NCBI GenBank assembly: GCA_019639255.1
Contig: JAHBSF010000023.1
Coordinates: 1 to 64,000, forward strand
Reading direction: 5' to 3'
Source of the DNA: Acidobacteriota bacterium
GTDB lineage: Bacteria; Acidobacteriota; Blastocatellia; RBC074
DNA: 64,000 nucleotides
Shown: positions 10,116 to 18,266 of the stretch, in pieces
How the letters are laid out: the number at the start of each line of letters is the position of its first letter
Position numbering within the stretch: the first letter of the stretch is position 1
The notes under the pieces: model-generated
What the model saw: the letters and a program-made list of their open reading frames with translations, nothing else
The model's database searches: none
What the model was told of the DNA's origin: nothing
Position numbers and translations under genes: made by a program

Positions 10116-10865
10116 TCAGTTGCCGGCCGCTTCAACCGGGTCGGCGCAGCCGCGGAAGCGATACCCAATGCCGATCATGGTCTCTATGCAACCGCCGCAA
10201 ACGCCCAGTTTTTTACGCAGACCCGATATGTGTACGTCCAGAGTGCGCGCTTCGCCGTAATATTCGAGTCCCCATACCTGGTCGAGCAACTGCTCGCGCG
10301 GCACCACTCGTCCCTTGTTGCGCGAGAGTATGGAGAGCAGCGCAAATTCCTTGCGCGTCAACTTCACCCGCTGCCCCTGACAGAACACGGCGAAATCGGG
10401 GTAGTCGATAATGAGATTGCCGTCGTCGTAGTTGGCGGGCATTTGCGTATCGAAACCAGATCGTCGCAGTGCTGCGCGAACGCGAGCGACGAGTTCGCGC
10501 ACGCTGAAGGGTTTCGTTACATAGTCGTCGGCTCCGAGTTCGAGTCCGCGCACCTTGTCGCTTTCCTCGGTGCGCGCCGTAAGCACGATGATCGGCGTAC
10601 GGCGGGTTGCCTGCTCGGTGCGGAGCCTTCGGCATAATTCGAATCCGTTCATTCCCGGCAGATTCAGATCCAGTATTATGAGGTCCGGGGCAGCCGTGCT
10701 GCCGTCGGGACGACGAGCGCCGCCCGGGCGCCCGAGCGCCGCCGCAAGCCCTTCCTCGCCCGTAAGCGTCGCCTGTGCGGTGAAGGCTGCGTCGCGCTCC
10801 AGATTGTACCGGATGCTTTCGGCTATGTCAGGGTCGTCTTCGATGATCAGTATGTAGGGTTTCAT
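10116..10865 (-). CDS. phoB: PhoB-like OmpR-family response regulator
   Basis: About 249 residues. Receiver domain with acidic pocket IIEDD (6-10), phospho-acceptor in LIILDLNLPG (near 65) and KPF lysine, then a winged-helix domain (RKEFALLSILSRNKG, REQLLDQVWG, RTLDVHISGLRKKLG). The receiver carries an unusual Gly/Arg-rich insertion (GRPGGARRPDGST) of about a dozen residues before the acceptor strand. The chosen ATG precedes KPYILIIEDD; an upstream in-frame ATG at 10904 would abut phoU but adds a non-conserved tail. It lies between phoU and phoR-like genes, supporting a phosphate-regulon role. Confidence 0.85.
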   Translation of the reverse strand: MKPYILIIEDDPDIAESIRYNLERDAAFTAQATLTGEEGLAAALGRPGGARRPDGSTAAPDLIILDLNLPGMNGFELCRRLRTEQATRRTPIIVLTARTEESDKVRGLELGADDYVTKPFSVRELVARVRAALRRSGFDTQMPANYDDGNLIIDYPDFAVFCQGQRVKLTRKEFALLSILSRNKGRVVPREQLLDQVWGLEYYGEARTLDVHISGLRKKLGVCGGCIETMIGIGYRFRGCADPVEAAGN

Positions 10866-10904
10866 ACGTGTTGAGAAAAGGTGCAGCAGAGCAGCGCGGT
10901 GCAC

Positions 10905-11561
10905 TCATTTCTGGTGTTTGATAACGCGCGCTTCGGTCATGTAGACGATGAGTTCGCAGATATCGGTGACGTAATCGCCTATGCGTTCCAGATGTTTTGC
11001 CACAAGCAGCAACCGTGCGGCGCGTCCGGCTGCCGCCGGGTCGCGCGTCATATGGTCGAGCAGGTGATGGAATATGCGGTCGTACAGCCGGTCGACTTCG
11101 TCATCGTGCGATATGACGCGCCGGGCGGCTGCGGGGTCGGATGCGGCAAAGGCGTCGAGCGAGTCGCGGAGCATTTCACGCGCCAGCCGGCTCATTCGCG
11201 GCAGATCGACGTAGGGCTTCAACTGCGGTTCGTTGTTCAGGTCCAGCGCCGCACGCGCTATGTTGCACGCGTGATCGGCGATGCGTTCAAGGATCGGCGT
11301 GATCTTTATCGCCGTGACTACGAATCGCAGATCGTGCTCATCGGGCGGCTGCCGGGCCAGCACCCGCACACAGGTCTGATCCGACTGCAACTCCAGGGCG
11401 TCTATCTGGTCGTCGTCGTACAGAACCTGCTCGGCCATATCCGAATCGCGGTCCACCAGCGCCCGCGTAGCGCGGTCTACCGCATTCTCGGCTTCGCCCC
11501 CAAGCAGCAGCACCTGATCGCGTAACTGCGCCAATTCGCGATTTAACGGATTTACCCTCAT
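10905..11561 (-). CDS. phoU: Phosphate signalling protein PhoU
   Basis: A 218-residue all-helical protein with two PhoU repeats, each with a conserved metal-binding style motif (DDDQIDALE near 49-57 and SHDDEVDRLYDRI near 150-160, followed by HLERIGDYVTDI). Family members restrain PhoR kinase activity through the Pst transporter when phosphate is plentiful. It is the first gene of a phoU-phoB-phoR-dut series. Upstream lie three 11-bp iterons that resemble a Pho box, suggesting autoregulation. No pst transporter genes are in this window. Confidence 0.93.
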   Translation of the reverse strand: MRVNPLNRELAQLRDQVLLLGGEAENAVDRATRALVDRDSDMAEQVLYDDDQIDALELQSDQTCVRVLARQPPDEHDLRFVVTAIKITPILERIADHACNIARAALDLNNEPQLKPYVDLPRMSRLAREMLRDSLDAFAASDPAAARRVISHDDEVDRLYDRIFHHLLDHMTRDPAAAGRAARLLLVAKHLERIGDYVTDICELIVYMTEARVIKHQK

Positions 11562-11620
11562 TCGCCCTCGGTGGATTTCAATCGATTACAGCCCCTATGC
11601 TACAGACTTTTGATTACATT

Positions 11621-11649
11621 CATATTAGGTCCATATTAAGTCAATGTTA
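11621..11649 (-). promoter_or_regulatory. Candidate Pho box: three 11-bp-phased direct repeats
   Basis: On the plus strand, heptamers CATATTA (11621-11627), CATATTA (11632-11638) and AATGTTA (11643-11649) recur with exact 11-bp spacing. PhoB-type regulators bind 7+4-bp direct repeats with this phasing. The site is 60 bp upstream of phoU, so it may autoregulate the pho genes. Confidence 0.55.
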
Positions 11650-11818
11650 AGCGTGCCCGGATAATGGAAGGATAATGGATAAAGCAGGAATATCGTTCCG
11701 GCGATTGGTTGAGTCGGGATTGATGGGGGCGCTGGAGTTCGGCGCAGCGGGCGGCGATCTGCTACAATTCCATGCCCGGGGCGCGCATTGGGCGCGCCGC
11801 CGTTGTTTCGGAAGTCCT

Positions 11819-12466
11819 ATGAAACGTCGCCGTGTCATTCAGATATTGTTTTTGACGCCGCTGGCAATTCTGGCGGCGTTTTACCATATCCATCGTCAGG
11901 TGCACGGCTACGACGCAAAGATCCTTACCGCGCCCGATCATCTGGAAACGTCCGACTGGCCGAAGCCGAGGGTGGCAATCGTATTCGGCGCAAGCGTTTA
12001 CAGCAACGGCGACCTGTCGCCGACGCTCGAAGAGCGCGTTGAAACGGCGATTGCGCTTTACAGGGCAGGGAAGGTGGACCGGATACTGGTATCGGGAGAC
12101 AATCGCCACCCCAGCTACAACGAGCCGCGTGCAATGCAGGATTACCTTGTCTCGCATGCGGTTGCGCCGCGCGACGTGGTGGTGGATTACGCCGGGAGGT
12201 CTACGTATGACACCTGCCTGCGCGCGCGAGAGATTTTCGGCCTCGAAAGAGCGGTGCTCGTCACGCAGCGTTTTCATCTCTCGCGAGCGCTGTATCTTGC
12301 GAATGGGCTTGGACTTGACGCGCACGGCGTGGCGACCGATCCTGCGCCGAGGACCTCGATCGGATATCAGCGGATGCGGGAACTTGGGGCGGAGATCAAG
12401 GCCTGGTTCAACCTTAAGTGGTGGCCGCCGCCGACAATACTGGGGGACAAATTGCCGATCAGGTGA
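11819..12466 (+). CDS. SanA/YdcF-family (DUF218) membrane-anchored protein
   Basis: About 215 residues. An N-terminal membrane helix (IQILFLTPLAILAAFYHI) is followed by a DUF218 domain. SanA-like motifs include VVFGASVYSNGDLSP-type glycine turn, SGDNRHPSYNEPRAM and DYAGRSTYDTCLRAREIF. SanA homologues are linked to envelope integrity and vancomycin exclusion at high temperature; the biochemical activity is unsettled. The ATG at 11819 is chosen because the membrane anchor begins there; an in-frame ATG at 11675 would add 48 residues. Divergent from phoU. Confidence 0.85.
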   Translation: MKRRRVIQILFLTPLAILAAFYHIHRQVHGYDAKILTAPDHLETSDWPKPRVAIVFGASVYSNGDLSPTLEERVETAIALYRAGKVDRILVSGDNRHPSYNEPRAMQDYLVSHAVAPRDVVVDYAGRSTYDTCLRAREIFGLERAVLVTQRFHLSRALYLANGLGLDAHGVATDPAPRTSIGYQRMRELGAEIKAWFNLKWWPPPTILGDKLPIR

Positions 12467-12485
12467 AATTGGGCGAGATTCGTTC

Positions 12486-12514
12486 TTGACTTCGCGGCGG
12501 ATTTCGGAGAATAT
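12486..12514 (+). promoter_or_regulatory. Candidate sigma-70 promoter for structured RNA
   Basis: TTGACT (12486-12491), 17-bp spacer, GAATAT (12509-12514). The -35 is good and the -10 weak. It would start transcription near the first helix of the predicted RNA. Confidence 0.4.
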
Positions 12515-12725
12515 GCCAGAGCGTTGTTCGAGTTCTTCATCGCTTAGCTTATGGTTAGTCGGCAGGTTTCAACTAGGGAGTTTGAATCCCAGCAGGCGGT
12601 CGCGTTTGCAGCACGCGGCATCGTCTGCCGTTTCTCCTTTGCGAATCCCTTTTACTTTAGCCCCTCCATTGGGGCCGGTGGTTCGCTCGCCTGAGCCAAG
12701 CGGTATACGAAGAGCCTGAGATGGC
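12515..12725 (+). ncRNA. Structured RNA candidate, 6S-like fold
   Basis: No reading frame fits here, but a consistent rod-like fold does. GCCA (12515-12518) pairs with UGGC (12722-12725), GUUCUUC (12532-12538) with GAAGAGC (12709-12715), and CGCUUAGCUU (12541-12550) with GAGCCAAGCG (12693-12702, one mismatch). An open central region contains a small GCCCC/GGGGC hairpin (12660-12675). An apical stem pairs GCAGGCG (12592-12598) with CGUCUGC (12622-12628). Closing stem, central bubble with a 3'-side hairpin, and apical stem is the 6S RNA plan, and the length fits. A promoter precedes it and an intrinsic terminator follows. A cis-acting pheA leader is the alternative. Confidence 0.5.
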
Positions 12726-12764
12726 GGCCCCTCTTTCGACCAGAAAGAGGGGCCTTTCGCTTTT
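12726..12764 (+). terminator. Strong intrinsic terminator upstream of pheA
   Basis: A perfect 12-bp stem, GGCCCCTCTTTC (12726-12737) with GAAAGAGGGGCC (12743-12754), a 5-nt loop, then TTTCGCTTTT. It ends the structured RNA and separates it from pheA, unless it acts as an attenuator. Confidence 0.85.
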
Positions 12765-12805
12765 ATAGGGCCTGTTTGACATTGTGACAGGGGAGTTTGG
12801 AAATC

Positions 12806-13672
12806 GTGGAATCGGCGAACTCAGGGGAAGATACCGAATCGAGGGTTGCATTTCAGGGCGAGCCCGGAGCGTTCAGCAGCGAGGCCGGGCGCAAACTGCT
12901 CGGCGAGCGCGCCGTGCTTGTGCCGTGCCGCAGTTTCGACGAGATGTTCGAGGCCGCAGCAGGCGGCGATGTGGATTATTGTCTCGCCCCGATCGAAAAC
13001 TCCCTTTTCGGCTCGGTTTACCAGAACTACGACCTGCTGCTGCACCACGGCCTCCGGATCACGGCCGAGGTCCAATTGCGTATAGTTCACAACCTTATCA
13101 CTCCTCCCGGAGTAGCGCTCGAGGAAGTGCGCCGCGTGTATTCGCACCCGGTGGCACTTGGACAGTGCAGAAAATTTTTCGCCGCACATCCTGAACTGGA
13201 GTCCGCCCCGGCTTACGACACGGCCGGAAGCGTCAAACAGGTGATGGAAAGCAGGGAGCGGGGCGCGGCGGCGATTGCAAGTCTGGGCGCAGCGGCCGAA
13301 TACGGCGCGCAGTTATTGCTCGAAGGCATCGAGGACGATCCGCAGAATTACACGCGGTTCTGGCTGCTTGCGAAACCCGAACGGGCCGGGGAGCCTGACG
13401 GGCAGGCCGACAAGACCTCGGTAGTTTTCGCGCTTGAAAACCGGGCCGGATCGCTGTTTCGGGCGATGGCGGTTTTTGCGCTTCGCGACATAGACCTTCT
13501 GAAGATCGAATCGCGGCCGCTTGTGGGCCGTCCCTGGGAATACAGTTTCTATCTGGATTTTCTCGGCCACACGGCCGAACCGCGCGTGCGTGCAGCGCTC
13601 GGACACCTGGAAGAGTTTGCGGTCGATCTCCGGGTGCTCGGGTGTTACCGGCGCGCGGCGGAGAAGGGCTGA
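12806..13672 (+). CDS. pheA: Prephenate dehydratase
   Basis: About 288 residues. Converts prephenate to phenylpyruvate for phenylalanine synthesis. A periplasmic-binding-like catalytic domain (FQGEPGAFSSEAG; PIENSLFGSV; the signature NYTRFWLLA) is followed by a C-terminal ACT domain (about 195-270) with the phenylalanine-binding motif KIESRPLVGRPWEYSFYLD. No chorismate mutase domain is fused. The GTG at 12806 is ten bases from GGGGAG; a TTG at 12797 is too close to it. A DAHP synthase follows after 48 bp, forming an aromatic amino-acid unit. Confidence 0.95.
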   Translation: MESANSGEDTESRVAFQGEPGAFSSEAGRKLLGERAVLVPCRSFDEMFEAAAGGDVDYCLAPIENSLFGSVYQNYDLLLHHGLRITAEVQLRIVHNLITPPGVALEEVRRVYSHPVALGQCRKFFAAHPELESAPAYDTAGSVKQVMESRERGAAAIASLGAAAEYGAQLLLEGIEDDPQNYTRFWLLAKPERAGEPDGQADKTSVVFALENRAGSLFRAMAVFALRDIDLLKIESRPLVGRPWEYSFYLDFLGHTAEPRVRAALGHLEEFAVDLRVLGCYRRAAEKG

Positions 13673-13720
13673 GAACGTGCTTCTCCACACTCACCATCAG
13701 ATCTCAAGGAGCAGAACCAA

Positions 13721-14731
13721 ATGATCATAGCCATGAAAGCCGGGGCCACCGACGATCAGATCGACCATATATGCAACCGCATCCGCGAGTTCGGCTATAC
13801 GCCGCACGTCATCCGCGGTGCGGAGCGCACGGTCATTGCCGCCGTTGGCCACGGAGACAAAAAAGAACATATCGAATCGCTTAAATCCGCCGAAGGGGTT
13901 GAAGACGCATTTCCCATATTGCAGCCGTTCAAACTCGTCAGCCGCGAGATAAAGCCCAAGACGGCGATAAAAATCGGGGACGTGACGCTCGGCGACGGCG
14001 GATTCGTCGTCATGGCCGGACCCTGTTCGGTCGAGACTCGCGAACAGTTGATGACTACGGCCGAGGCCGTAGCCGCTGCGGGTGCGAAACTGCTGCGCGG
14101 CGGCGCTTATAAACCCCGTACTTCGCCGTATGACTTTCAGGGCCTCGAAGAAAACGGCCTGAAACTTCTGGCCGAGGCGCGCGAGCGCACCGGTCTCAAG
14201 GTCATCACGGAGGTCGTCAATACGGCGGATGTTGAGCTCGTAGCCGAATACGCCGACGTATTGCAGGTCGGGGCGCGCAACATGCAGAACTTTGCATTGC
14301 TCAAGAAGCTCGGCGCCGTGCGCAAGCCCGTGATGCTCAAGCGCGGGCTGTCGGCTACGATCAAGGAGTTTCTGCTCTCGGCCGAGTACATCGTTTCGCA
14401 CGGCAATCCGGACGTGATGCTGTGCGAGCGCGGCATACGAACCTTTGAAACTGCGACGCGCAACACCCTGGATCTGGCCGCCGTGCCGCTGCTCAATGAA
14501 CTGTCGCACCTGCCCGTGGTGGTGGATCCGAGCCACGGCACGGGCAAGCGCAGCCTCGTGCGCCCCCTTGCACGCGCCGCAGTCGCCGTTGGCGCAGACG
14601 GTCTGATGACTGAAGTTCATCCGTGGCCGGAGCAGGCCTGGTCCGACGGGCCGCAATCGCTTCGACCCGAAGAGTTCGCCGAGATGATGAACGAAATCGA
14701 ACCTTACGTCGGACTCAGGAAGAGAGAATAA
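13721..14731 (+). CDS. aroF: 3-deoxy-7-phosphoheptulonate synthase (DAHP synthase)
   Basis: A 336-residue class I-beta enzyme condensing phosphoenolpyruvate and erythrose 4-phosphate, the first shikimate-pathway step. The N-terminal ferredoxin-like regulatory domain (about 1-75) has [13 protein letters not shown]. The barrel shows [35 protein letters not shown] and [20 protein letters not shown] lies 9 bases before the ATG. It follows pheA directly. Its last codons and stop lie inside the left arm of an ACGGAACAA-family inverted repeat, so the C-terminal KRE is repeat-encoded. Confidence 0.96.
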   Translation: MIIAMKAGATDDQIDHICNRIREFGYTPHVIRGAERTVIAAVGHGDKKEHIESLKSAEGVEDAFPILQPFKLVSREIKPKTAIKIGDVTLGDGGFVVMAGPCSVETREQLMTTAEAVAAAGAKLLRGGAYKPRTSPYDFQGLEENGLKLLAEARERTGLKVITEVVNTADVELVAEYADVLQVGARNMQNFALLKKLGAVRKPVMLKRGLSATIKEFLLSAEYIVSHGNPDVMLCERGIRTFETATRNTLDLAAVPLLNELSHLPVVVDPSHGTGKRSLVRPLARAAVAVGADGLMTEVHPWPEQAWSDGPQSLRPEEFAEMMNEIEPYVGLRKRE

Positions 14732-14840
14732 CGGAACAGACGAAATAAACGGAACAAACGGAACAAACGGAAAGAAGCATAGTCAGGTTTTCTTTCCGTT
14801 TGTTCCGTTTGTTCCGTCTGTTCCGTTATTCTCTCTTCCT
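14717..14840. repeat. ACGGAACAA-family inverted repeat overlapping a CDS end
   Basis: Very regular hairpin with long near-perfect arms. Both arms carry the copy-specific variant AGAGAATAACGGAACAGACG or its complement, unlike the common GAGATAACGGAACAAACG. The aroF stop codon (14729-14731) is inside the left arm. Confidence 0.92.
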
Positions 14841-14901
14841 TGCCCCTTCGCCCGCGAACGTGCCAGAATCACTGCGTCGCCCCCGATACCGGAATCATAT
14901 T

Positions 14902-15153
14902 ATGCAAGTAAAAAAGACGGCGCTGATCATCTGCGGAAACGGCAAGCAATACTGGATTACCCAGAAGAAGTTCTGGAATCTGGTTCGCGAGGGAATGGTA
15001 ATCCAGACCGACAATCATCCTCTGACGGGAAGGTTTCGCGGCCGCGAGGAACATCTGCTGATAACGCTCCAGCACACGATTCTGAATCACGCGACCCCGA
15101 TCCATACAAGCGAGGTGCTGAGCGCGCGCCGCATCAGCCGCCTGAAGGGATGA
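14902..15153 (+). CDS. Small uncharacterised protein, YWITQKKFW family
   Basis: About 83 residues; not recognised as any named family. It is clearly related to the 82-residue protein at 39745-39993: both share a W-T-x2-x-FW-x2-VREG-x-V core, then HPL-x-GR-x-x-G and an HxIL / HEVL-x-x-RR tail. The start is the ATG before QVKKTALIICG. No signal peptide, membrane helix or cysteine pair is seen. It overlaps the convergent rhamnosidase gene by 20 bp. The basic, Trp-rich, compact sequence could be a small nucleic-acid-binding fold, but that is a guess. Confidence 0.7.
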   Translation: MQVKKTALIICGNGKQYWITQKKFWNLVREGMVIQTDNHPLTGRFRGREEHLLITLQHTILNHATPIHTSEVLSARRISRLKG

Positions 15154-17998
15154 CGCGGCGCACGCGCGCCCCAAGCGTCACGGGCCCGATCAGCCCCGAC
15201 TCGCCGAGCGCCCATTTCGCCGCATTGAAAAGCCCGTCCGGCCCTGCATTTTCGCGCCTTCGCGCCGGCATATTCACGTTGTAGAACCTCTTCCAGTTCT
15301 CGCCGCGCCGGTCCATATCCGCTATACGGTTCGTCATCAGATTTGCTACTTCAATTTCAAGCACATTCTTCGCCCGCAAACTCTCCCCGGGCAGTCGAAT
15401 CCGGTACGGCGCCGATATGAGCACCCCGATTTCACGCCCGTTGAGCCTGACGCGCGCGCTTTCCGCTACGCGTCCGAGATCGAGTTCCCACGCATCCGCC
15501 CTGCCGTGCGGGCGATCGAATGCGATCGTGTAGCGCGCCGTGCCCGAAAAACGCTTTACATCCTCGCCCTCGAAATTCGTCCACGACCCGAGACTTCCTG
15601 TTTTCACATCGGCGGGCAGATCAGGCCCACCCGCAACGAACTTCACCGCCCATTCGCCCTCGATCGGGACTGGATCTCCGGCGGATTGAAAATACTCGTG
15701 CCTGCGGCCGCGAACCGGAGAGGAAAGAACTCTGAGTATGCAGGACGCGCCCGGTTCAAGCTGTAAATAAACTTCGGTTGCATCCGGACCGGAACGCCTG
15801 TGCGCTGCAAGTGCGCTCGTTTCCCGCATCGGATCGAACTGTACGACTGCCGCCGCTTGTGCGCGTATTGCAACCCATCCGTCCACGGCGCGTTCGCCGC
15901 CGTTGTGAATGAAATAAACATTGCTGCCGCCCTCGCGACGGCGTACGTACCGAAGCCCCGCATCGACCATCGTTTCGCGTGCGACGCCCGCGTGTTCGAG
16001 CAACAGGTCCAGATCGTCGCCGAGCAGAAATCTCCCGCGCCCGACGGCGGCCGTTTTTACGCCGGATTCATCGCGGAATCGCAATTGCCCGATGAGACTT
16101 TGAAACCTGCTGCGGCGCTGTTGAAGATCCGCGAGTCCGGGCACATCCTGCGGCGGATTGTTCTCTACGATGATCGTGGCTCCGCTGCCTGCAAGCGCCG
16201 TGAGCGCCTCAAACGTTGCAAGCGGCATCAACCGCGCATGCGGCACGATTATGGTTTTGTACTCTCCGCTTCCGGTGCGCAGCATTGCACCGTCGAATTT
16301 CACTCCGGCGATCTGGCGATCGGAAATGAAATCGAAGGAATATCCGCGCCTGAGGAGCGTTTCGCCCGCGCCTTGATTCATGGCGCTGTCGAATCCGCCG
16401 CCGTAATGCTGTAGCGTGCCGCGTCCCGCCTGCGCCCAACTGTCGTGTATCGGGTAATAAACCAGCACATCGTTTACGGCGCGTCCGGACTGCAAAAACG
16501 ACTGGCAGCGCGCGATGTAGCTGTTGAGCTTCGGGAAGTGATCCCAGAAGGAATTCGTGGGTCCGAAGTGAACGGCGGCGTAAAACAGCCATCCGGGCCA
16601 CGGCTCGCTCTCGGGTGAAAACGGCGTGCCGTGGTAAAAGACGTGATTGATCCCGCCGAGAAAATATCTGTCCACCGCAGCCTTGACCTCTCCGAGCGTG
16701 GCCAGCGTGTGTTCGTTGAGCCAGGTGGCGGATTCCGAAGATACAAGCCTCTTGCCCGTAACGTGAGCGGCCGAGGAAGCGAACTTCATACGTATGATGT
16801 CGGTTCCTTCGGTTTCCGGTATATCGCTGGCCGCATAAAGATCCAGGAGATTGGCGGGAGATCCGTGCGCCTGATTTCGTATGATTGCGTTGCGCCGGCG
16901 CGCCCATTCGCGCCACGGTGTGGTGAACTCTTCAAGAAGCAGGTCGGAAATCGTTTCGCGAAAATCGCATCTGACGCGCTCGTTTTGCTCGGCTGCGTCT
17001 TCTCCGAGGAGCGCGGGCAAGTGTCGTCGCAGGTCGTATCCGCGTCTGCGCTCGAATTCGGCAAGGAAATTCGGCGTCCAGTTGGCTTCGCCCTGCGCGT
17101 CGTCGACTTCGTAGGAATCGTTGAAGTAGGCGCGGATCGAGGCGACGCGTTTTCCGTCAAACGCCCGATCGAACTGTTTCAGATGGTGTTCGAGCGCGGA
17201 TCTGGAGAAATGGTCGATGACGTATCCCTCGCCTCCGGGCGCGGCGCGCTCGACCATCTTTCCGTGCCAGCCCTGAAAAATCGCATACAGCTTCCATCGC
17301 CCCGGAGCGGCCGTCCAGTCGAGCGCGCCGTCCGGAGCTACGCGTGAGGTCAGATCCAGGATTTCTCCGCGATCCGAATACCCGACGAGCGCCGCAAGCG
17401 GCAGCGGCTTTTCAAATCGCACCTGATCGAGCGCAAGAGCCTGAAGGTTTTCGTTGGCGCTTATCGGATCTTTAAGTTCACTGATGTTGATGCGGCGACC
17501 TGCGGCGCGCACAAGCGGCGTTTGAATGAACCTCACGGCTTCGCCGAGCCGCGCGCCTTCATTGATGATGTATGTACGCGAGGCGAAATACCGGCTCTGA
17601 TATTCATCTCCCACCCACGGTCCGCCGAATGGCCAGCCCGTGCCCGCCGCCACGTCTACGCCGAGGCCGAGGCGTTCGGCCTCATCGAGCGTTGCGACGA
17701 GATGATCGACCCAGGCCGGGGAGAGGAAGTCGATGAACCGGTCTTCGTAGCCGCGCACGCCGTAAATGGGCGTGACTTCAACTCCGCCCAGACCGGCGCG
17801 CTGATACTTGCGCATCTCCAGGGCGAGATCGCGCCTGTTGAGGATATTGCCGAGCCACCACCACCGCGTCCACGGCTTGTGCTCGCGCGCTGCCGGGGGC
17901 CAGTCGAGTGGGGAGGCCTGGGCGTATACTTCGGCGGCGTCGCGTGCAAATATGCCGCATATGAGCAGAATCAACGGCAGAACAAATCCTCGACGCAT
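15134..17998 (-). CDS. Secreted GH106-type alpha-L-rhamnosidase
   Basis: About 954 residues with a signal peptide (MRRGFVLPLILLICGIFARD...). The N-terminal barrel has the features of this glycosyl hydrolase group: KPWTRWWWLGN, GLGGVEVTPIYGVRGYE and DVAAGTGWPFGGPW. Later regions include HVFYHGTPFSPE and a C-terminal beta-sandwich (WELDLGRVAESARVRLNG). GH106 enzymes release terminal L-rhamnose from rhamnogalacturonan and glycosides, which fits the rhamnose uptake and oxidation genes at 30-40 kb. The ATG at 17998 is chosen since the signal peptide begins there. It stands alone on the minus strand and overlaps the small protein gene at its 3' end. Confidence 0.83.
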   Translation of the reverse strand: MRRGFVLPLILLICGIFARDAAEVYAQASPLDWPPAAREHKPWTRWWWLGNILNRRDLALEMRKYQRAGLGGVEVTPIYGVRGYEDRFIDFLSPAWVDHLVATLDEAERLGLGVDVAAGTGWPFGGPWVGDEYQSRYFASRTYIINEGARLGEAVRFIQTPLVRAAGRRINISELKDPISANENLQALALDQVRFEKPLPLAALVGYSDRGEILDLTSRVAPDGALDWTAAPGRWKLYAIFQGWHGKMVERAAPGGEGYVIDHFSRSALEHHLKQFDRAFDGKRVASIRAYFNDSYEVDDAQGEANWTPNFLAEFERRRGYDLRRHLPALLGEDAAEQNERVRCDFRETISDLLLEEFTTPWREWARRRNAIIRNQAHGSPANLLDLYAASDIPETEGTDIIRMKFASSAAHVTGKRLVSSESATWLNEHTLATLGEVKAAVDRYFLGGINHVFYHGTPFSPESEPWPGWLFYAAVHFGPTNSFWDHFPKLNSYIARCQSFLQSGRAVNDVLVYYPIHDSWAQAGRGTLQHYGGGFDSAMNQGAGETLLRRGYSFDFISDRQIAGVKFDGAMLRTGSGEYKTIIVPHARLMPLATFEALTALAGSGATIIVENNPPQDVPGLADLQQRRSRFQSLIGQLRFRDESGVKTAAVGRGRFLLGDDLDLLLEHAGVARETMVDAGLRYVRRREGGSNVYFIHNGGERAVDGWVAIRAQAAAVVQFDPMRETSALAAHRRSGPDATEVYLQLEPGASCILRVLSSPVRGRRHEYFQSAGDPVPIEGEWAVKFVAGGPDLPADVKTGSLGSWTNFEGEDVKRFSGTARYTIAFDRPHGRADAWELDLGRVAESARVRLNGREIGVLISAPYRIRLPGESLRAKNVLEIEVANLMTNRIADMDRRGENWKRFYNVNMPARRRENAGPDGLFNAAKWALGESGLIGPVTLGARVRRVIPSGG

Positions 17999-18048
17999 CA
18001 GTTGGCTCGCTTTCGTTTTAATCAATCCACACGGCATTGGGACATAGA

Positions 18049-18146
18049 AGAGAGATAACGGAACAAACGAAAATAGACGAAAACTACGGAAAAGTTGAAT
18101 ATTTCCGTCTTTTCCATCTTATTTCGTTTGTTCCGTTATCTCCTTT
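18049..18146. repeat. ACGGAACAA-family inverted repeat
   Basis: Full copy in the divergent gap between the rhamnosidase and malic enzyme genes. Left arm GAGATAACGGAACAAACG, right arm its complement. A further degenerate half-copy (CGCGGAATACGCGGAAAT) follows near 18183-18216. Confidence 0.88.
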
Positions 18147-18266
18147 GTACCAATTCCCGGGCGTGGTATCTTCCCGGAACGCATAGAACGCGGAATACGC
18201 GGAAATAAACGGAACAATGGAGAGACGCTAAAGAGACACGCTCTCAGACGCAACACAGAAAAGATC

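Noticed and set aside
12515-12764. T-box or peptide attenuator for pheA
   Set aside because: No T-box consensus and no phenylalanine-rich leader frame were seen; the fold is a long rod. Not fully excluded, so noted in the RNA entry.
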